A DNA stretch of 64,000 nt from Anaerolineales bacterium (GCA_016932715.1 JAFGCG010000092.1:1-64000); one strand, 5' to 3'. Numbered from the stretch's first letter, positions 32,877 through 41,881 are shown. Translations and numbers: made by a program. The notes: a model not told the origin generated them from the letters alone.

Positions 32877-34064
32877 ATGCCATCCCGCATTGACAACCAC
32901 ACCCTTAGCCAATTGATCTCCGACCACCCACGCGCCGTGGATGGGGCTTCCCTCTCGCCATCAGACTGGCCGCTCCTGCTTCAGGCGGCGCATCAGGAGG
33001 GGGTCGGTCCACTCTTATACTGGCGACTCTCGAAATCCGGAGAACTCGTATCTCTCCCAACAGAGGCTCGAAATTCCCTGCGGGGCATGTATGCCCGCAC
33101 GTGGGCACAGAACCAGAAAATATTCGAGGAACTGAGTGTAATCACACGGCTGTTCCATGAAAAAGGGATCCCGGTGGTGGTCTTGAAGGGCGCCTGTTTC
33201 GCCCTGACGATCTATCCGGACATTGGCTTGCGTCCGATGGGGGATCTCGATGTATTAGTGCCTGCCTCGAAGTTAGCCGAAGCGGTTGAAATTGCAGAAT
33301 CGCTCGGTTACGCAGATACGATTCCGGAAGCCTCTCCGGGCTTGCATGATCTGCTGAGTCACCATGCCTGCCTGCAAAAATCAGGTTCCGGGTCGATTAC
33401 ATTGGAAATCCACAATAGCCTGGTAGCCGATAAAACCTTTGCCTATGCTGTGCCCGTGGATTGGTTTTGGGAGCAAACCGAACCATTGAATGGTTCATCG
33501 AAAAACAGGTTTGAAAACCTGCTTGTGTTAACTCCCACAGCCCAGTTGCTCTATGCTGCCTCACACGCCATGCTGCAGCACGGCGGCGATAAGGCGCCGT
33601 TGCGCTGGTATTATGACCTGGACCAACTCATTCGGTCCTCTGGCAGCCGCCTGGACTGGGACCTGCTCCTCGAGCAGGCACAAAAATTCGCATGGAGTTC
33701 TGCCTTGAAGGCGGCGCTGGCTCAAACGCAGGATTACTTCGGTACTCCTGTCCCGGATACGGTCCGCATCCGCCTATCCCGGCAAACGGATCACCACGAG
33801 TCCCTGGTGAAGAAGAAACAAAGTCAGCCTGGAACGAAAATCCTACTGGAAAATCAGACATTAGCTTCGCTGAACTGGCACGGAAGAGCCAGGCTGGTTT
33901 TAGCGCTCCTTTTTCCCAGCCCGGCGTATATGCGCTGGCGGTACCGATTGAAGAGTTCGTGGTCACTGCCAGTCTATTATCCGTTCCGCTGGTGGGGAAT
34001 TGCCAGGGACGCACTTGCTACAGTGATCGAGCTCCTGAAGAGACAATCTGTCCCGCGAACCTAA
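32877..34064 (+). CDS. Nucleotidyltransferase family protein of the lasso locus
   Basis: A 395-aa protein of the uncharacterised nucleotidyltransferase family NTP_transf_5. The core VVVLKGACFALTIYPDIGLRPMGDLDVLV (about 101-129) has the K-G pair and the G-D-L-D metal motif. HACLQKSGSGSITLEIHNSL and PTAQLLYAASHAMLQHGGDKAPLRWYYDLDQLI follow as in relatives. Such proteins are regular companions of lasso-peptide genes, where a tailoring or regulatory role has been suggested but is not general knowledge. The start is set at ATG 32877 (MPSRIDN). It reads toward the B1 and B2 genes. Confidence 0.78.
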   Translation: MPSRIDNHTLSQLISDHPRAVDGASLSPSDWPLLLQAAHQEGVGPLLYWRLSKSGELVSLPTEARNSLRGMYARTWAQNQKIFEELSVITRLFHEKGIPVVVLKGACFALTIYPDIGLRPMGDLDVLVPASKLAEAVEIAESLGYADTIPEASPGLHDLLSHHACLQKSGSGSITLEIHNSLVADKTFAYAVPVDWFWEQTEPLNGSSKNRFENLLVLTPTAQLLYAASHAMLQHGGDKAPLRWYYDLDQLIRSSGSRLDWDLLLEQAQKFAWSSALKAALAQTQDYFGTPVPDTVRIRLSRQTDHHESLVKKKQSQPGTKILLENQTLASLNWHGRARLVLALLFPSPAYMRWRYRLKSSWSLPVYYPFRWWGIARDALATVIELLKRQSVPRT

Positions 34065-34119
34065 ATCCCGTCCGCTCGCGACTGTGTTACTAATGGCGTA
34101 AAATACTATTGCAATCACT

Positions 34120-34131
34120 GTAATCGATTAC
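34120..34131. promoter_or_regulatory. 12-bp perfect palindrome at the B1 start
   Basis: gtaatcgattac is a perfect palindrome ending one base before ATG 34133. A TAAAAT (34099-34104) lies upstream as a possible -10, without a clear -35. There is no Shine-Dalgarno, so the palindrome may be an operator in a short or leaderless 5' end. Confidence 0.35.
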
Positions 34132-34132
34132 C

Positions 34133-34423
34133 ATGACCATCAACCTCGACACCCAGATCAGCATCCCCGAAACCGTTTATACCCAGGAGGTCGGCGAGGA
34201 AACCATCCTGCTCGACACCCAGGGCGGGCGTTATTTCAGCCTGGACCCGGTCGGCACGCGCATGTGGCAGCTCCTCCGGGAACATGGCGTGCTGCGCACG
34301 GTCTATGAAACCATTTTGAAGGAGTACGAAGTAACGCCTGAGCAGCTGGAGACGGATCTCCTGGCTTTAGCCGCGAAAATGATCGAGAAGGGCCTCGCCC
34401 GGATCCAGGACGACGCCGAATGA
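34133..34423 (+). CDS. Lasso peptide B1 protein (PqqD/RRE domain)
   Basis: A 96-aa PqqD-like RiPP recognition element. The pattern YTQEVGEETILLDTQGGRYFSLDPVGTRMW and helices TVYETILKEYEVTPEQLETDLLAL are typical. It should bind the precursor leader (Y-x2-P-x-L motif) and deliver it to the B2 protease and cyclase. Only one copy occurs in the window although there are two precursors. Its stop overlaps the B2 start (ATGA), showing tight coupling. No obvious ribosome binding site; a palindrome sits just before the ATG. Confidence 0.88.
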   Translation: MTINLDTQISIPETVYTQEVGEETILLDTQGGRYFSLDPVGTRMWQLLREHGVLRTVYETILKEYEVTPEQLETDLLALAAKMIEKGLARIQDDAE

Positions 34424-34863
34424 CTGTAACAACTGTGCTTCACAAGTTGAACAGCGCCTCCCGGCTTTCTGCCGAGGATTGGATGCTGTTCCTGCAAGCC
34501 TGGGTCTGGTTGCTGATTTTCGACATCGGTTTGCGCACACGCCCATTTTCGGAATTACAGGCTTTTGCCGCCCGACTGACTTCCCATCCTATCCCATCAC
34601 CCGAGCAAACGGAGAAACAGCTTCGCATGCTGAAGGTCGCTGTTGCCCGTGCGGGCAGCCATCACCTCTACCCAATGACCTGCCTGCGCCGCTCCCTGGC
34701 ATTGCAAAAAATGCTGGCTCAAAGAGGGGTCGCTGCCGAATTGAAGATTGGTGTGTACAAAGAGCTTGACTTGTTGAACGCCCACGCTTGGGTAGAGTGT
34801 CAGGGTAAACCGATAGGTGAACCGGAGAAGGTCATGGACCACTATGTGATGCTGAGGAGGTAG
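34420..34863 (+). CDS. Lasso peptide B2 leader protease (transglutaminase-like)
   Basis: A 147-aa B2 protein of the transglutaminase-like cysteine protease family. The catalytic Cys is in YPMTCLRRSLALQKML, the His in LLNAHAWVECQG, and the acidic third residue probably lies in KVMDHYVML near the C-terminus. It would cleave the precursor just after the leader. The N-terminal 50 residues have a hydrophobic stretch (FLQAWVWLLIFDIGL), as in many B2 proteins. Coupled with B1, and followed by the promoter of the first precursor. Confidence 0.88.
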   Translation: MTVTTVLHKLNSASRLSAEDWMLFLQAWVWLLIFDIGLRTRPFSELQAFAARLTSHPIPSPEQTEKQLRMLKVAVARAGSHHLYPMTCLRRSLALQKMLAQRGVAAELKIGVYKELDLLNAHAWVECQGKPIGEPEKVMDHYVMLRR

Positions 34864-34937
34864 TATCAAGCAAAATAATTGCAGCAGCAGGTTCTGTAAA
34901 TGTCTGGTGGAATGCTTGAGCAACTTATAAGAGTTTT

Positions 34938-34967
34938 TTTGCACTTGAATTGTGAAAATGTGTACAA
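34938..34967 (+). promoter_or_regulatory. Promoter of the first lasso precursor
   Basis: TTGCAC (34938-34943) and TACAAT (34962-34967) with an 18-bp spacer sit in an A+T-rich interval between B2 and the 51-aa precursor. An AGGAGAG ribosome binding site follows before ATG 35041. A dedicated promoter would allow the precursor to be made in excess over its enzymes. Confidence 0.6.
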
Positions 34968-35040
34968 TGCAGTGACTACTGCCTGTGCGCACTGTGACAA
35001 ATAGATTTGATAAAGATAAACCGCACATAGGAGAGACACA

Positions 35041-35196
35041 ATGGAGACCAAAGACATGATTGATAACGAAAAGAAAGTTTATGCCACGCCTGAATTGGTG
35101 GAGCATGGCGATCTGGGGGAAATGACCCAGGGTGGTGCCGGTGGAGATCCTGAGACACTAGGGGGGACAAATCCAGAAGGGAAGATTCTTCCATAA
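35041..35196 (+). CDS. Lasso peptide precursor 1 (51 aa)
   Basis: A 51-aa ORF too short for the supplied track. The leader is 30 residues with the recognition motif Y14-A-T-P17-E-L19 followed by EHGDLGEMTQ, and Thr29 stands at position -2. The core would then start at Gly31 (GGAGGDPE...) with Glu38 eight residues on, giving an 8-member macrolactam ring, and a 21-residue core ending in ILP. AGGAGAG lies about 6 nt before the ATG. Position between B2 and the cyclase matches lasso gene order. Asp36 could in principle be the ring acceptor, but a 6-member ring is not expected. Confidence 0.85.
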   Translation: METKDMIDNEKKVYATPELVEHGDLGEMTQGGAGGDPETLGGTNPEGKILP

Positions 35197-35235
35197 AAAA
35201 CGTCTTACACTTAACCTATAGCGGATTGCTAACAG

Positions 35236-35299
35236 ATTGATGGCATGCACCAGGAAAACAGGCTGTTTTTGCGCATTCGCAAGAGTCTGTGCCATCAAT
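35236..35299 (+). other. Inverted repeat between precursor 1 and the cyclase
   Basis: attgatggca (35236-35245) and tgccatcaat (35290-35299) form a 10-bp stem enclosing a smaller hairpin, ttgcg-catt-cgcaa. No T-run follows directly. It could attenuate read-through or protect the precursor mRNA end. Confidence 0.4.
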
Positions 35300-35371
35300 T
35301 GATCAGATATTCGCTCTAAAGAGCTTCTTTTGTCTTCTGTACATAATTGATATTCTTGCCAAGGAGAAGAA

Positions 35372-37078
35372 TTGTTAGTCAGCTGGGCAAGCTCTTCGCC
35401 AGATCCTGTTTTGTTAGATACTGAATGGTCCAGACCGTTGCAACCAAATGGCTTGAGCCTATGGAGCAGCGGATACGTTGCCAACCAGGATGAATTGATT
35501 AGTCGTTATGGGTTGTCCAAGCAATTATCTACGTCAGACTTACTGTTGTTTTTATTTCGAAAAATGGGAGCAACTGCCAGTGCCAAATTGGTAGCTGGAC
35601 CTTGCTCCTGGATGGTCTGGGATCCTGCACAAAAACTTCTGCTTGTTGTTTCTGATCGTATGGGTCTGGCGCCACTCTACTATGCCCAATTTAAGGGATG
35701 TTTGTGGATTGCAGATGATGAAAATGTTCTACTCACAAAAGCCGGGATTCCGCGTCAGTCCAACCCGTCTGCCGTTGTTGCCCAAATTGATTCCCTCTCA
35801 ATGTTGGAAGACGAAACCATCTACAAGGATATTTATAAACTTACACCGGGTACTGTTTGGACTTGCGGCAGTGACCATTCAATCCGTGAAATTTACTGGC
35901 GAGCTGAATTGCAGCCAGTTTTGCGTTTAAAAGACAACCGGGAATACGCTGAAGCGCTCCGTGCCCTGTTGGTCCAGGTGGTGGATGAGCATGTCCCGCG
36001 CAAACAATTTGCACTGACCCTGAGCAGTGGTATGGATAGCAGCAGTATTGCTGGAGCGCTTCGCCTAGCCCGTCCCAGCGATCGTATTCCTAGCATAGGC
36101 CAAATTATGCCAGCACTTCCGGGTAGTAACGAGCAAGAGTGGATTCTGGCGACCAGTCAAAAACTCAACTTGGATTTGACAGAACTGCAGGTCGATCAAT
36201 TTTGGCCATTGAAACCGTCTGGCCCTTGTGAAAATCTCCCTCGAATAACCGCCTATCAGGAAATATGGGGTATCACCTGCCTGGAGGCGCGGAAACAAGG
36301 CGCTCGCATTCTTATTACCGGAGCCATGGGGGATCAATGTTTCGGAAGTTCTATTTGTAGTTATTCTGATCTATTGCTCAACTCGCGTTGGATCGAACTC
36401 GGTCGACAAATTCGGCATGAATGGGTTCAGGGGTATTACATCCGCCCTCCGGATTGGAAAACACCTTTGCGCCGGTCGCTGCGGCCGCTAAAACAATATA
36501 TTGATAATCTGCTTTTACCCCTGAAACAGATGAAGCCTGTTTCCTGGCTGCACCCATCCCAACAAGCTGTTTACGAGCAAGTAAGATACGCCAACCGCAG
36601 GCCATTCAAAATTGGATTGCCCGCCAGGGTAATGCGCTGGTGGCAGATTATAGATCCAGGAAGTCTCCAAAATATCCTGCAATTCCATAAGTTCGCGCAA
36701 AGGCTTGGTATCGAGATGCGCCATCCTCTCTGGGATCATCGCATTCTGGAATTTGTCTTGCAACTTCCAGCTGAGCAAACCTATCAGTCTGGTACTCAAA
36801 AAATCGTCTTGCGCAATGCCATGCGCGGTATATTGCCAGATAAGGTTGTTGAGTTAAGAAAAAAAATAGTGCCATTTGATCTGTTCCATCGCGGTCTACG
36901 TGAACGCAGTGTCGAGCAGGCAATGGATTTGATGACCAATATGAGGCTAGCCGATATGGGATATGTTTTACCCTCCGAGTTGCAAGCCGCCTATCAGCGT
37001 TATCTCAGGGGAGAAACCAACCATCAGAATTTCTTTTATACATTGATGCTTGAATCCCAGGTGCGTGCATGGTATTAA
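35372..37078 (+). CDS. Lasso peptide cyclase 1 (asparagine synthetase-like C protein)
   Basis: A 568-aa asparagine-synthetase B homologue acting as lasso macrolactam synthetase. The pyrophosphatase loop is LTLSSGMDSSSIAG (S219-G-M-D-S223), which adenylates the side-chain carboxylate. The N-terminal glutaminase-like domain starts MLVSWASS with no Cys after Met, so it should not hydrolyse glutamine; this is usual for lasso cyclases. The synthetase domain continues with ILITGAMGDQCFGSS and GIEMRHPLWDHRILEFVLQLP. TTG 35372 is preferred as start: AAGGAG lies 5 nt upstream. The 3' end overlaps the kinase-like gene by 10 nt. Confidence 0.88.
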   Translation: MLVSWASSSPDPVLLDTEWSRPLQPNGLSLWSSGYVANQDELISRYGLSKQLSTSDLLLFLFRKMGATASAKLVAGPCSWMVWDPAQKLLLVVSDRMGLAPLYYAQFKGCLWIADDENVLLTKAGIPRQSNPSAVVAQIDSLSMLEDETIYKDIYKLTPGTVWTCGSDHSIREIYWRAELQPVLRLKDNREYAEALRALLVQVVDEHVPRKQFALTLSSGMDSSSIAGALRLARPSDRIPSIGQIMPALPGSNEQEWILATSQKLNLDLTELQVDQFWPLKPSGPCENLPRITAYQEIWGITCLEARKQGARILITGAMGDQCFGSSICSYSDLLLNSRWIELGRQIRHEWVQGYYIRPPDWKTPLRRSLRPLKQYIDNLLLPLKQMKPVSWLHPSQQAVYEQVRYANRRPFKIGLPARVMRWWQIIDPGSLQNILQFHKFAQRLGIEMRHPLWDHRILEFVLQLPAEQTYQSGTQKIVLRNAMRGILPDKVVELRKKIVPFDLFHRGLRERSVEQAMDLMTNMRLADMGYVLPSELQAAYQRYLRGETNHQNFFYTLMLESQVRAWY

Positions 37079-38046
37079 GTCTTTCTGATTCATTTTACAA
37101 CTACCGGGTTTATGGTCTGACCATAACCAGCAACCTGCCGCTCGACCCCTGGCTTCCGCTTTCGGAGGAGCCAGCCAGTCTAGCTATTGAAGGTTGGTTG
37201 GCCAGTGAGAACCTGCCTGTTCTCCCGCTTCGTTCCGCTCGTCATACGGAGCAATCCGGAGCACCTCATTCATCTTTCTATCACAATAAAACCTTGCGTT
37301 TAAATATACCAAGAGTGGGTCATTTTCTGATTGCTCAGGATAAAATCCTGGTTCAATTCTCAGCGGATGCAAATTTGGCTTCAGTCTGTGCAAATTTGCT
37401 ATCAACGGCATTATCATTATGGCTTGAGCAGCATAGAACTAGGGTAATCCATGCCTCCTGCCTGGTATATCACGGGAAAGCGGCCGCTTTCATGGCGAAT
37501 AGCACAACTGGCAAATCAACTCTGGCGGCAGCCTTTTTACAGTCTGGTGCCGAATTGCTCAGTGACGATGTTGTTCCAATTGTAGAAACTGCAAATGGTT
37601 TTTTCGCCAGTCCAGGGTATCCAACTGTGCGCTTGTCTGAAGAGCAGATCGAGTATTTCCTGGGTACGCAGGCCAATCTCGCGCGTTGGTTTCCTAAATG
37701 GAGAAAAGCACTGATCCCAATTGGGGAAAACGGCTGGGGCGGCTTTTGTAACCTCTCTCAAAAAATTCAGCGCCTATATGTTTTGAATCGGACACTCAAC
37801 GATCCTGGTGGTCAAGTGCGATTCGAGCCGCTTTCGGATGTCGATTCCGTGCTTTCCTTGATCCGATTTTCCTTTCTTATTCGGGACACATGGGAGATGG
37901 AAATTGCAGCGGAAAGAATGGCGTTTTTTGCACGCTTAGTGGCACAAACAGGTGTAACTCGCTTGACCTACTCATCGGGATACGAACACCTGACTGAGGT
38001 TATTCGGCAGGTTTTTGGGGATATGGATAAAAACGAGGTTAAATGA
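37069..38046 (+). CDS. HPr kinase-like protein 1 of the lasso locus
   Basis: A 325-aa protein related to the C-terminal domain of HPr kinase/phosphorylase, common in lasso clusters. The Walker A is FMANSTTGKSTLAAAFL (K149; the first Gly is replaced by Asn-Ser) and is followed by ELLSDDVVPIVE with the paired Asp of the family. In known cases such proteins phosphorylate a C-terminal Ser of the lasso peptide; precursor 1 has no such Ser. It overlaps the cyclase gene by 10 nt. The N-terminal 120 residues (YRVYGLTITSNLPL) are an accessory domain. Confidence 0.8.
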   Translation: MVLSLSDSFYNYRVYGLTITSNLPLDPWLPLSEEPASLAIEGWLASENLPVLPLRSARHTEQSGAPHSSFYHNKTLRLNIPRVGHFLIAQDKILVQFSADANLASVCANLLSTALSLWLEQHRTRVIHASCLVYHGKAAAFMANSTTGKSTLAAAFLQSGAELLSDDVVPIVETANGFFASPGYPTVRLSEEQIEYFLGTQANLARWFPKWRKALIPIGENGWGGFCNLSQKIQRLYVLNRTLNDPGGQVRFEPLSDVDSVLSLIRFSFLIRDTWEMEIAAERMAFFARLVAQTGVTRLTYSSGYEHLTEVIRQVFGDMDKNEVK

Positions 38047-38178
38047 CAAAATGGAATTCTTACCTATTGCGCAGGAAAGTGGGACAGATTTCGACCTTTT
38101 TGAGGATATTCTCGCGACTAACCATACAGGAAAATTTTTCAAACTGCATTTTTCAACGCTCAGAACAAGGAGAAAGGT

Positions 38179-41100
38179 ATGAAAACAAAATTCAATTTCA
38201 GGAAGTGGCTGCGCAGCCGGAATGGTCTGATCAGCATGATCAGTGCACTGCTGGTGTTGATCGTGGTGGCAGTTATTTTCGGCGGCGGCCTGAGTGGATT
38301 GACAGGTACCGCGGGAGTGCCGGCGGAACTGCCGCCGGGCGCGAATTGCTTGCCTACCTGTGATGTCACCGATGGGCGTATGTTTACGATCGCGAGCGAT
38401 GGGCTTGTAACATTGGCTGGACAGTCCATTTTTATTAAAATTGCTGTTCCTGAATCGGTCGCCTCGTTTGATATCGGCATTTTTGATGGCGATACATCCG
38501 GGATTTGGGATTTAAACTCCGGTCCATTGACCTATACACTATATGCCGACCCTACAGCTGCTCAGGTGGGGACAGAACAAGTCGTTCAGTGGCTGGGGGA
38601 TAGTATGGCAGATAATGACTGGACCAATTTCACCATTGATCAAGACCCTCGGGCACAGGCACCCAGCGGGGATTATTTCTACTATCTGCGTGTGGACCTT
38701 CCCAATGCTGCCACAGCAACAAAGATCTTTAGCAGCTTCAAAGTTCGCTCAACTTCGCCGATCGAATTGGCTACCAACCAGTCTTTCGGTTATATGGCAC
38801 CTCTCAGTTCGACGAATCAAGGTATCATTTATCCTTCTTATCCGGACCTCACCCAGACAACGTTTGATGGAACCTGGGATATGTACCTGAACGTGCCTGT
38901 GTCCCAGTCATCTTTTGTGATTTGGGATGGCGACTTTGATTATGGGAGCTATGACTGTAGTGTGAATGACACCGACGATCCAGACACACCGAACGACACA
39001 CACCCTGCCTGGGCCGCACCCAATTCTGACGTTCTTGAAGGAGTTGCTGTCTCAACCAATCCTTGTAAAGATTCAGCAGGTGCCAAAATCACAGCAGCGA
39101 ATGGTCAGACCACGACCACTGGTCAGCCAAGTGATGACAATGTATACGCAGCATACCGAAGGGACGCACCAGTTACTTATGATGTCATCGATCCGAATGG
39201 AAATGTCTATCACAATGCTAATCCATCTGGAAACACAGAGTGGGAACAATTCCTGATCTCGTCGGATCACTCTGTTGCAGCCGATCACTACACAGACGCC
39301 CTCCTTCCTGCCGGGACGTACCACGTTCGCATTACCGGGCTGGATCTGTCAAATTTGAACGCCTGGCATCTGATCTATGACGCTGTCTGCGTTTACGAAG
39401 ACGGCACTCCCTGTGTGCCAGTGCTGCGTCCCTACAAGATCGGGGATACGGTCTGGGCGGACACCAATGGCAATGGTGTTCAGGACGCGGGCGAGGCTGG
39501 CATTGCAGGCGTGACGGTTACGCTGCTCGACTCTTTCGGGAACCCTGTGCCGAATGGCACAGCGACCACCGATGCCAGCGGGAATTACTTCTTCAAAGTG
39601 GAGGCTGGGGCCTACACTGTCCAGGTCGACGCCGCGAACTTCGAGGCGGAGGGCGTCCTGACAGGATATGCTCCGACAACCTCGGGCGGGAACTCCCAAA
39701 CCAACACGGTGACCACCGACAATGTTCTCACGTATGACTTTGGCTATAATGTTGCCCCGGCTTCGCTGGGTGATTTCGTCTGGAATGACCTGAATGGTAA
39801 CGGTATCCAGGAGGACGGCGAAGGGGGACTCGCGGGCGTCACGGTCAACCTGCTCGGCAGCGACGGAACGACTGTGGCTGCCACCACGACCACCGACGCC
39901 GCGGGCAGCTACAGCTTCACCGAGCTTCTGCCTGGCACATACTATGTCCAGGTTGTAGCACCGGCGGGACAGGTCTTCACGACAGCCGATGCAGGCAGCG
40001 ATGATGCCAAAGACAGCGATGTCGATGCCACCGGAAAGACCGCCGCGATCTCGTTGAGCGCCGGCGAGACAAATACCTCCGTGGACGCGGGCTTGCTAGA
40101 CGCTTTAGCCTGTCCCGCCAACCTGGTCCTGAACCCGAGCTTCGAAGAGAACAAAGGCTCACCGCCCAAGTCTTGGAAGTACGGCACCGCTGGACCTGTC
40201 GGTGTGCCGGTTGTGGATGGCTTGAATGCTGGTTACATCTCCGGCTCGGGTACAATGTATCAGGCAGTGAATGTGACCACTGGCAACAGCTACACGTTGA
40301 CCTTCTACTCAGGCTCGCACAAACCGTCGAAACAGACTGTCAAGCTCCAGTATTTCAACAAAAGAGGCAAAGGCATCGGGACAGCGGCGACACACATCAT
40401 CACGAGTGACTTGGAGGACAGCGGCTTTGGCGGACCATACACCCTGATGCTCGATCCGGCGCCATCCGACGCGACCTCCCTGAGGATCATGGTCAGCGCC
40501 AACAGGTTCGACTATGCCAAGGTGGATATGCTCTGCCTGCAGCCGACTACCCCGCCGGCCACTGCCTCGATTGGCGACCTTGTCTGGAAAGACACGAACA
40601 ACAACGGCGTTCAGGATGATGGCGAACCCGGCATGGCAGATGTCACCGTCAACCTGCTCGGCAGCGACGGAAAGACTGTGGCTGCCAGCACAACCACCGA
40701 CGCCGCGGGCAATTACAGTTTCACCGAGCTTCTGCCTGGCACGTACTACGTCCAGGTCGTGGCGCCGGCAGAGACATCCTTCACGAAAGCCAACGCGGGC
40801 GGCGACGATGCCAGGGATAGCGATATCGACCCCGCCAGCGGAAAGACCGCTGCCATTAGCCTGAAGGTTGGTGAGGCAAATAATACGGTGGACGCGGGTC
40901 TCAAAGAGTCGCTGAGCCTGTCCTGTCCCGCCAACCTGGTCCTGAACCCGAGCTTCGAAGAGAACACCGGCTCCCCTCCGAGGTCCTGGACGAACGGCAC
41001 CGCCGGACCCGTCGGTGTACCGGTCGTGGATGGCAAGAACGCCGGCTACATCACCGGCTCGAAGACCATGTATCAAAGTGTGGATGTAACGGCCGGCAGC

Positions 41101-41817
41101 AGCTACACCCTGACCTTCTACTCCGGGTCGCATGTTCCATCGATCCAGACGGTGAAGATGCAATACTTCGCAGGCGACTCAGCCATCGGGGAGCCGGCGA
41201 CGCACACCATCACGGACGACCTGGAAATCGTCGGCTTCGGTGGACCCTACAGCCTCACGCTCGGTCCGGCGCCATCCGATGCAACTTCCTTGCGGATTAT
41301 GGTCAGCGCCAACAACAAGGACTATGGCAAGGTCGATAGTTTGTGTCTGGAAGCGACGGAGCCTGTGGAGCCGCCTCCGCCTCCGCCCATGTGCACGACT
41401 GGCAACACCTACAAGGTAGAGACGACGAATAATCCATTCTATAGCGTGAAGTTTAACTTCGCCTCTGGCACGGAAGTCAAGGATGGCGGCTACGACATCT
41501 TCAAGTACACGCTGCCGGCGGATGTGGTCGCGGCGATGACCAGCATGCAGGTCGAAGTCAAGGCAGCGACAGACTCCCGCACCTACAACCTGACCTGTGA
41601 TTTCACCAGCCCGGAAGGCTGCGGCTCGCCTGTGGGCGACGATGCTTACGCGGTCTCGTTCGACGGCGCTGTCGACAACGGCGATGGCACATACACGCTG
41701 AAGTTCAAAGTGTATGTCTATGGTGAGCACGGCCTGAGTCATGTCTCCTTCAGCCTGCCTGAAGGGCAGACAGCCGGCGGCCTGACCGGGAGTTACACCA
41801 CGGAGGGCTGCGAGTAA
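38179..41817 (+). CDS. Surface protein with SdrD-B repeats and carbohydrate-binding-like modules
   Basis: A 1212-aa exported protein. The N-terminus has a positively charged stretch and a membrane helix (GLISMISALLVLIVVAVIFGGGL) that may act as a signal anchor. Residues about 40-410 are beta-rich. Three SdrD B-like repeats follow (IGDTVWADTNGNGVQDAGEAG; LGDFVWNDLNGNGIQEDGEGG; IGDLVWKDTNNNGVQDDGEPG), with two copies of a galactose-binding-like module (NLVLNPSFEENKG...) between and after. A Pro-rich linker and a C-terminal beta domain end it. No LPXTG motif. Likely an adhesin or sheath component. AAGGAG precedes ATG 38179, and a terminator follows. Confidence 0.8.
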   Translation: MKTKFNFRKWLRSRNGLISMISALLVLIVVAVIFGGGLSGLTGTAGVPAELPPGANCLPTCDVTDGRMFTIASDGLVTLAGQSIFIKIAVPESVASFDIGIFDGDTSGIWDLNSGPLTYTLYADPTAAQVGTEQVVQWLGDSMADNDWTNFTIDQDPRAQAPSGDYFYYLRVDLPNAATATKIFSSFKVRSTSPIELATNQSFGYMAPLSSTNQGIIYPSYPDLTQTTFDGTWDMYLNVPVSQSSFVIWDGDFDYGSYDCSVNDTDDPDTPNDTHPAWAAPNSDVLEGVAVSTNPCKDSAGAKITAANGQTTTTGQPSDDNVYAAYRRDAPVTYDVIDPNGNVYHNANPSGNTEWEQFLISSDHSVAADHYTDALLPAGTYHVRITGLDLSNLNAWHLIYDAVCVYEDGTPCVPVLRPYKIGDTVWADTNGNGVQDAGEAGIAGVTVTLLDSFGNPVPNGTATTDASGNYFFKVEAGAYTVQVDAANFEAEGVLTGYAPTTSGGNSQTNTVTTDNVLTYDFGYNVAPASLGDFVWNDLNGNGIQEDGEGGLAGVTVNLLGSDGTTVAATTTTDAAGSYSFTELLPGTYYVQVVAPAGQVFTTADAGSDDAKDSDVDATGKTAAISLSAGETNTSVDAGLLDALACPANLVLNPSFEENKGSPPKSWKYGTAGPVGVPVVDGLNAGYISGSGTMYQAVNVTTGNSYTLTFYSGSHKPSKQTVKLQYFNKRGKGIGTAATHIITSDLEDSGFGGPYTLMLDPAPSDATSLRIMVSANRFDYAKVDMLCLQPTTPPATASIGDLVWKDTNNNGVQDDGEPGMADVTVNLLGSDGKTVAASTTTDAAGNYSFTELLPGTYYVQVVAPAETSFTKANAGGDDARDSDIDPASGKTAAISLKVGEANNTVDAGLKESLSLSCPANLVLNPSFEENTGSPPRSWTNGTAGPVGVPVVDGKNAGYITGSKTMYQSVDVTAGSSYTLTFYSGSHVPSIQTVKMQYFAGDSAIGEPATHTITDDLEIVGFGGPYSLTLGPAPSDATSLRIMVSANNKDYGKVDSLCLEATEPVEPPPPPPMCTTGNTYKVETTNNPFYSVKFNFASGTEVKDGGYDIFKYTLPADVVAAMTSMQVEVKAATDSRTYNLTCDFTSPEGCGSPVGDDAYAVSFDGAVDNGDGTYTLKFKVYVYGEHGLSHVSFSLPEGQTAGGLTGSYTTEGCE

Positions 41818-41843
41818 GCTTCAGCCATTCCAGCGTTTCAAAA

Positions 41844-41881
41844 AAAGGGTCACCCCGGTTGCAAGATTGGGGTGACCCTTT
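41844..41881 (+). terminator. Strong hairpin terminator after the SdrD-B protein
   Basis: A perfect 13-bp stem, aaagggtcacccc (41844-41856) / ggggtgacccttt (41869-41881), has a 12-nt loop and is flanked by A's and T's, so it can work in both directions. It closes the first lasso/SdrD transcription unit. Confidence 0.85.

Noticed and set aside
35372-37078. Genuine asparagine synthetase
   Set aside because: No N-terminal catalytic Cys, and the gene lies between a lasso precursor and a lasso kinase-like gene; cyclase is the better call. The same applies to 52016-53869.
38043-38363. 106-aa ORF overlapping the SdrD-B start
   Set aside because: It starts with an ATGA overlap but has no recognisable features and runs 185 nt into a clear gene with a strong ribosome binding site.
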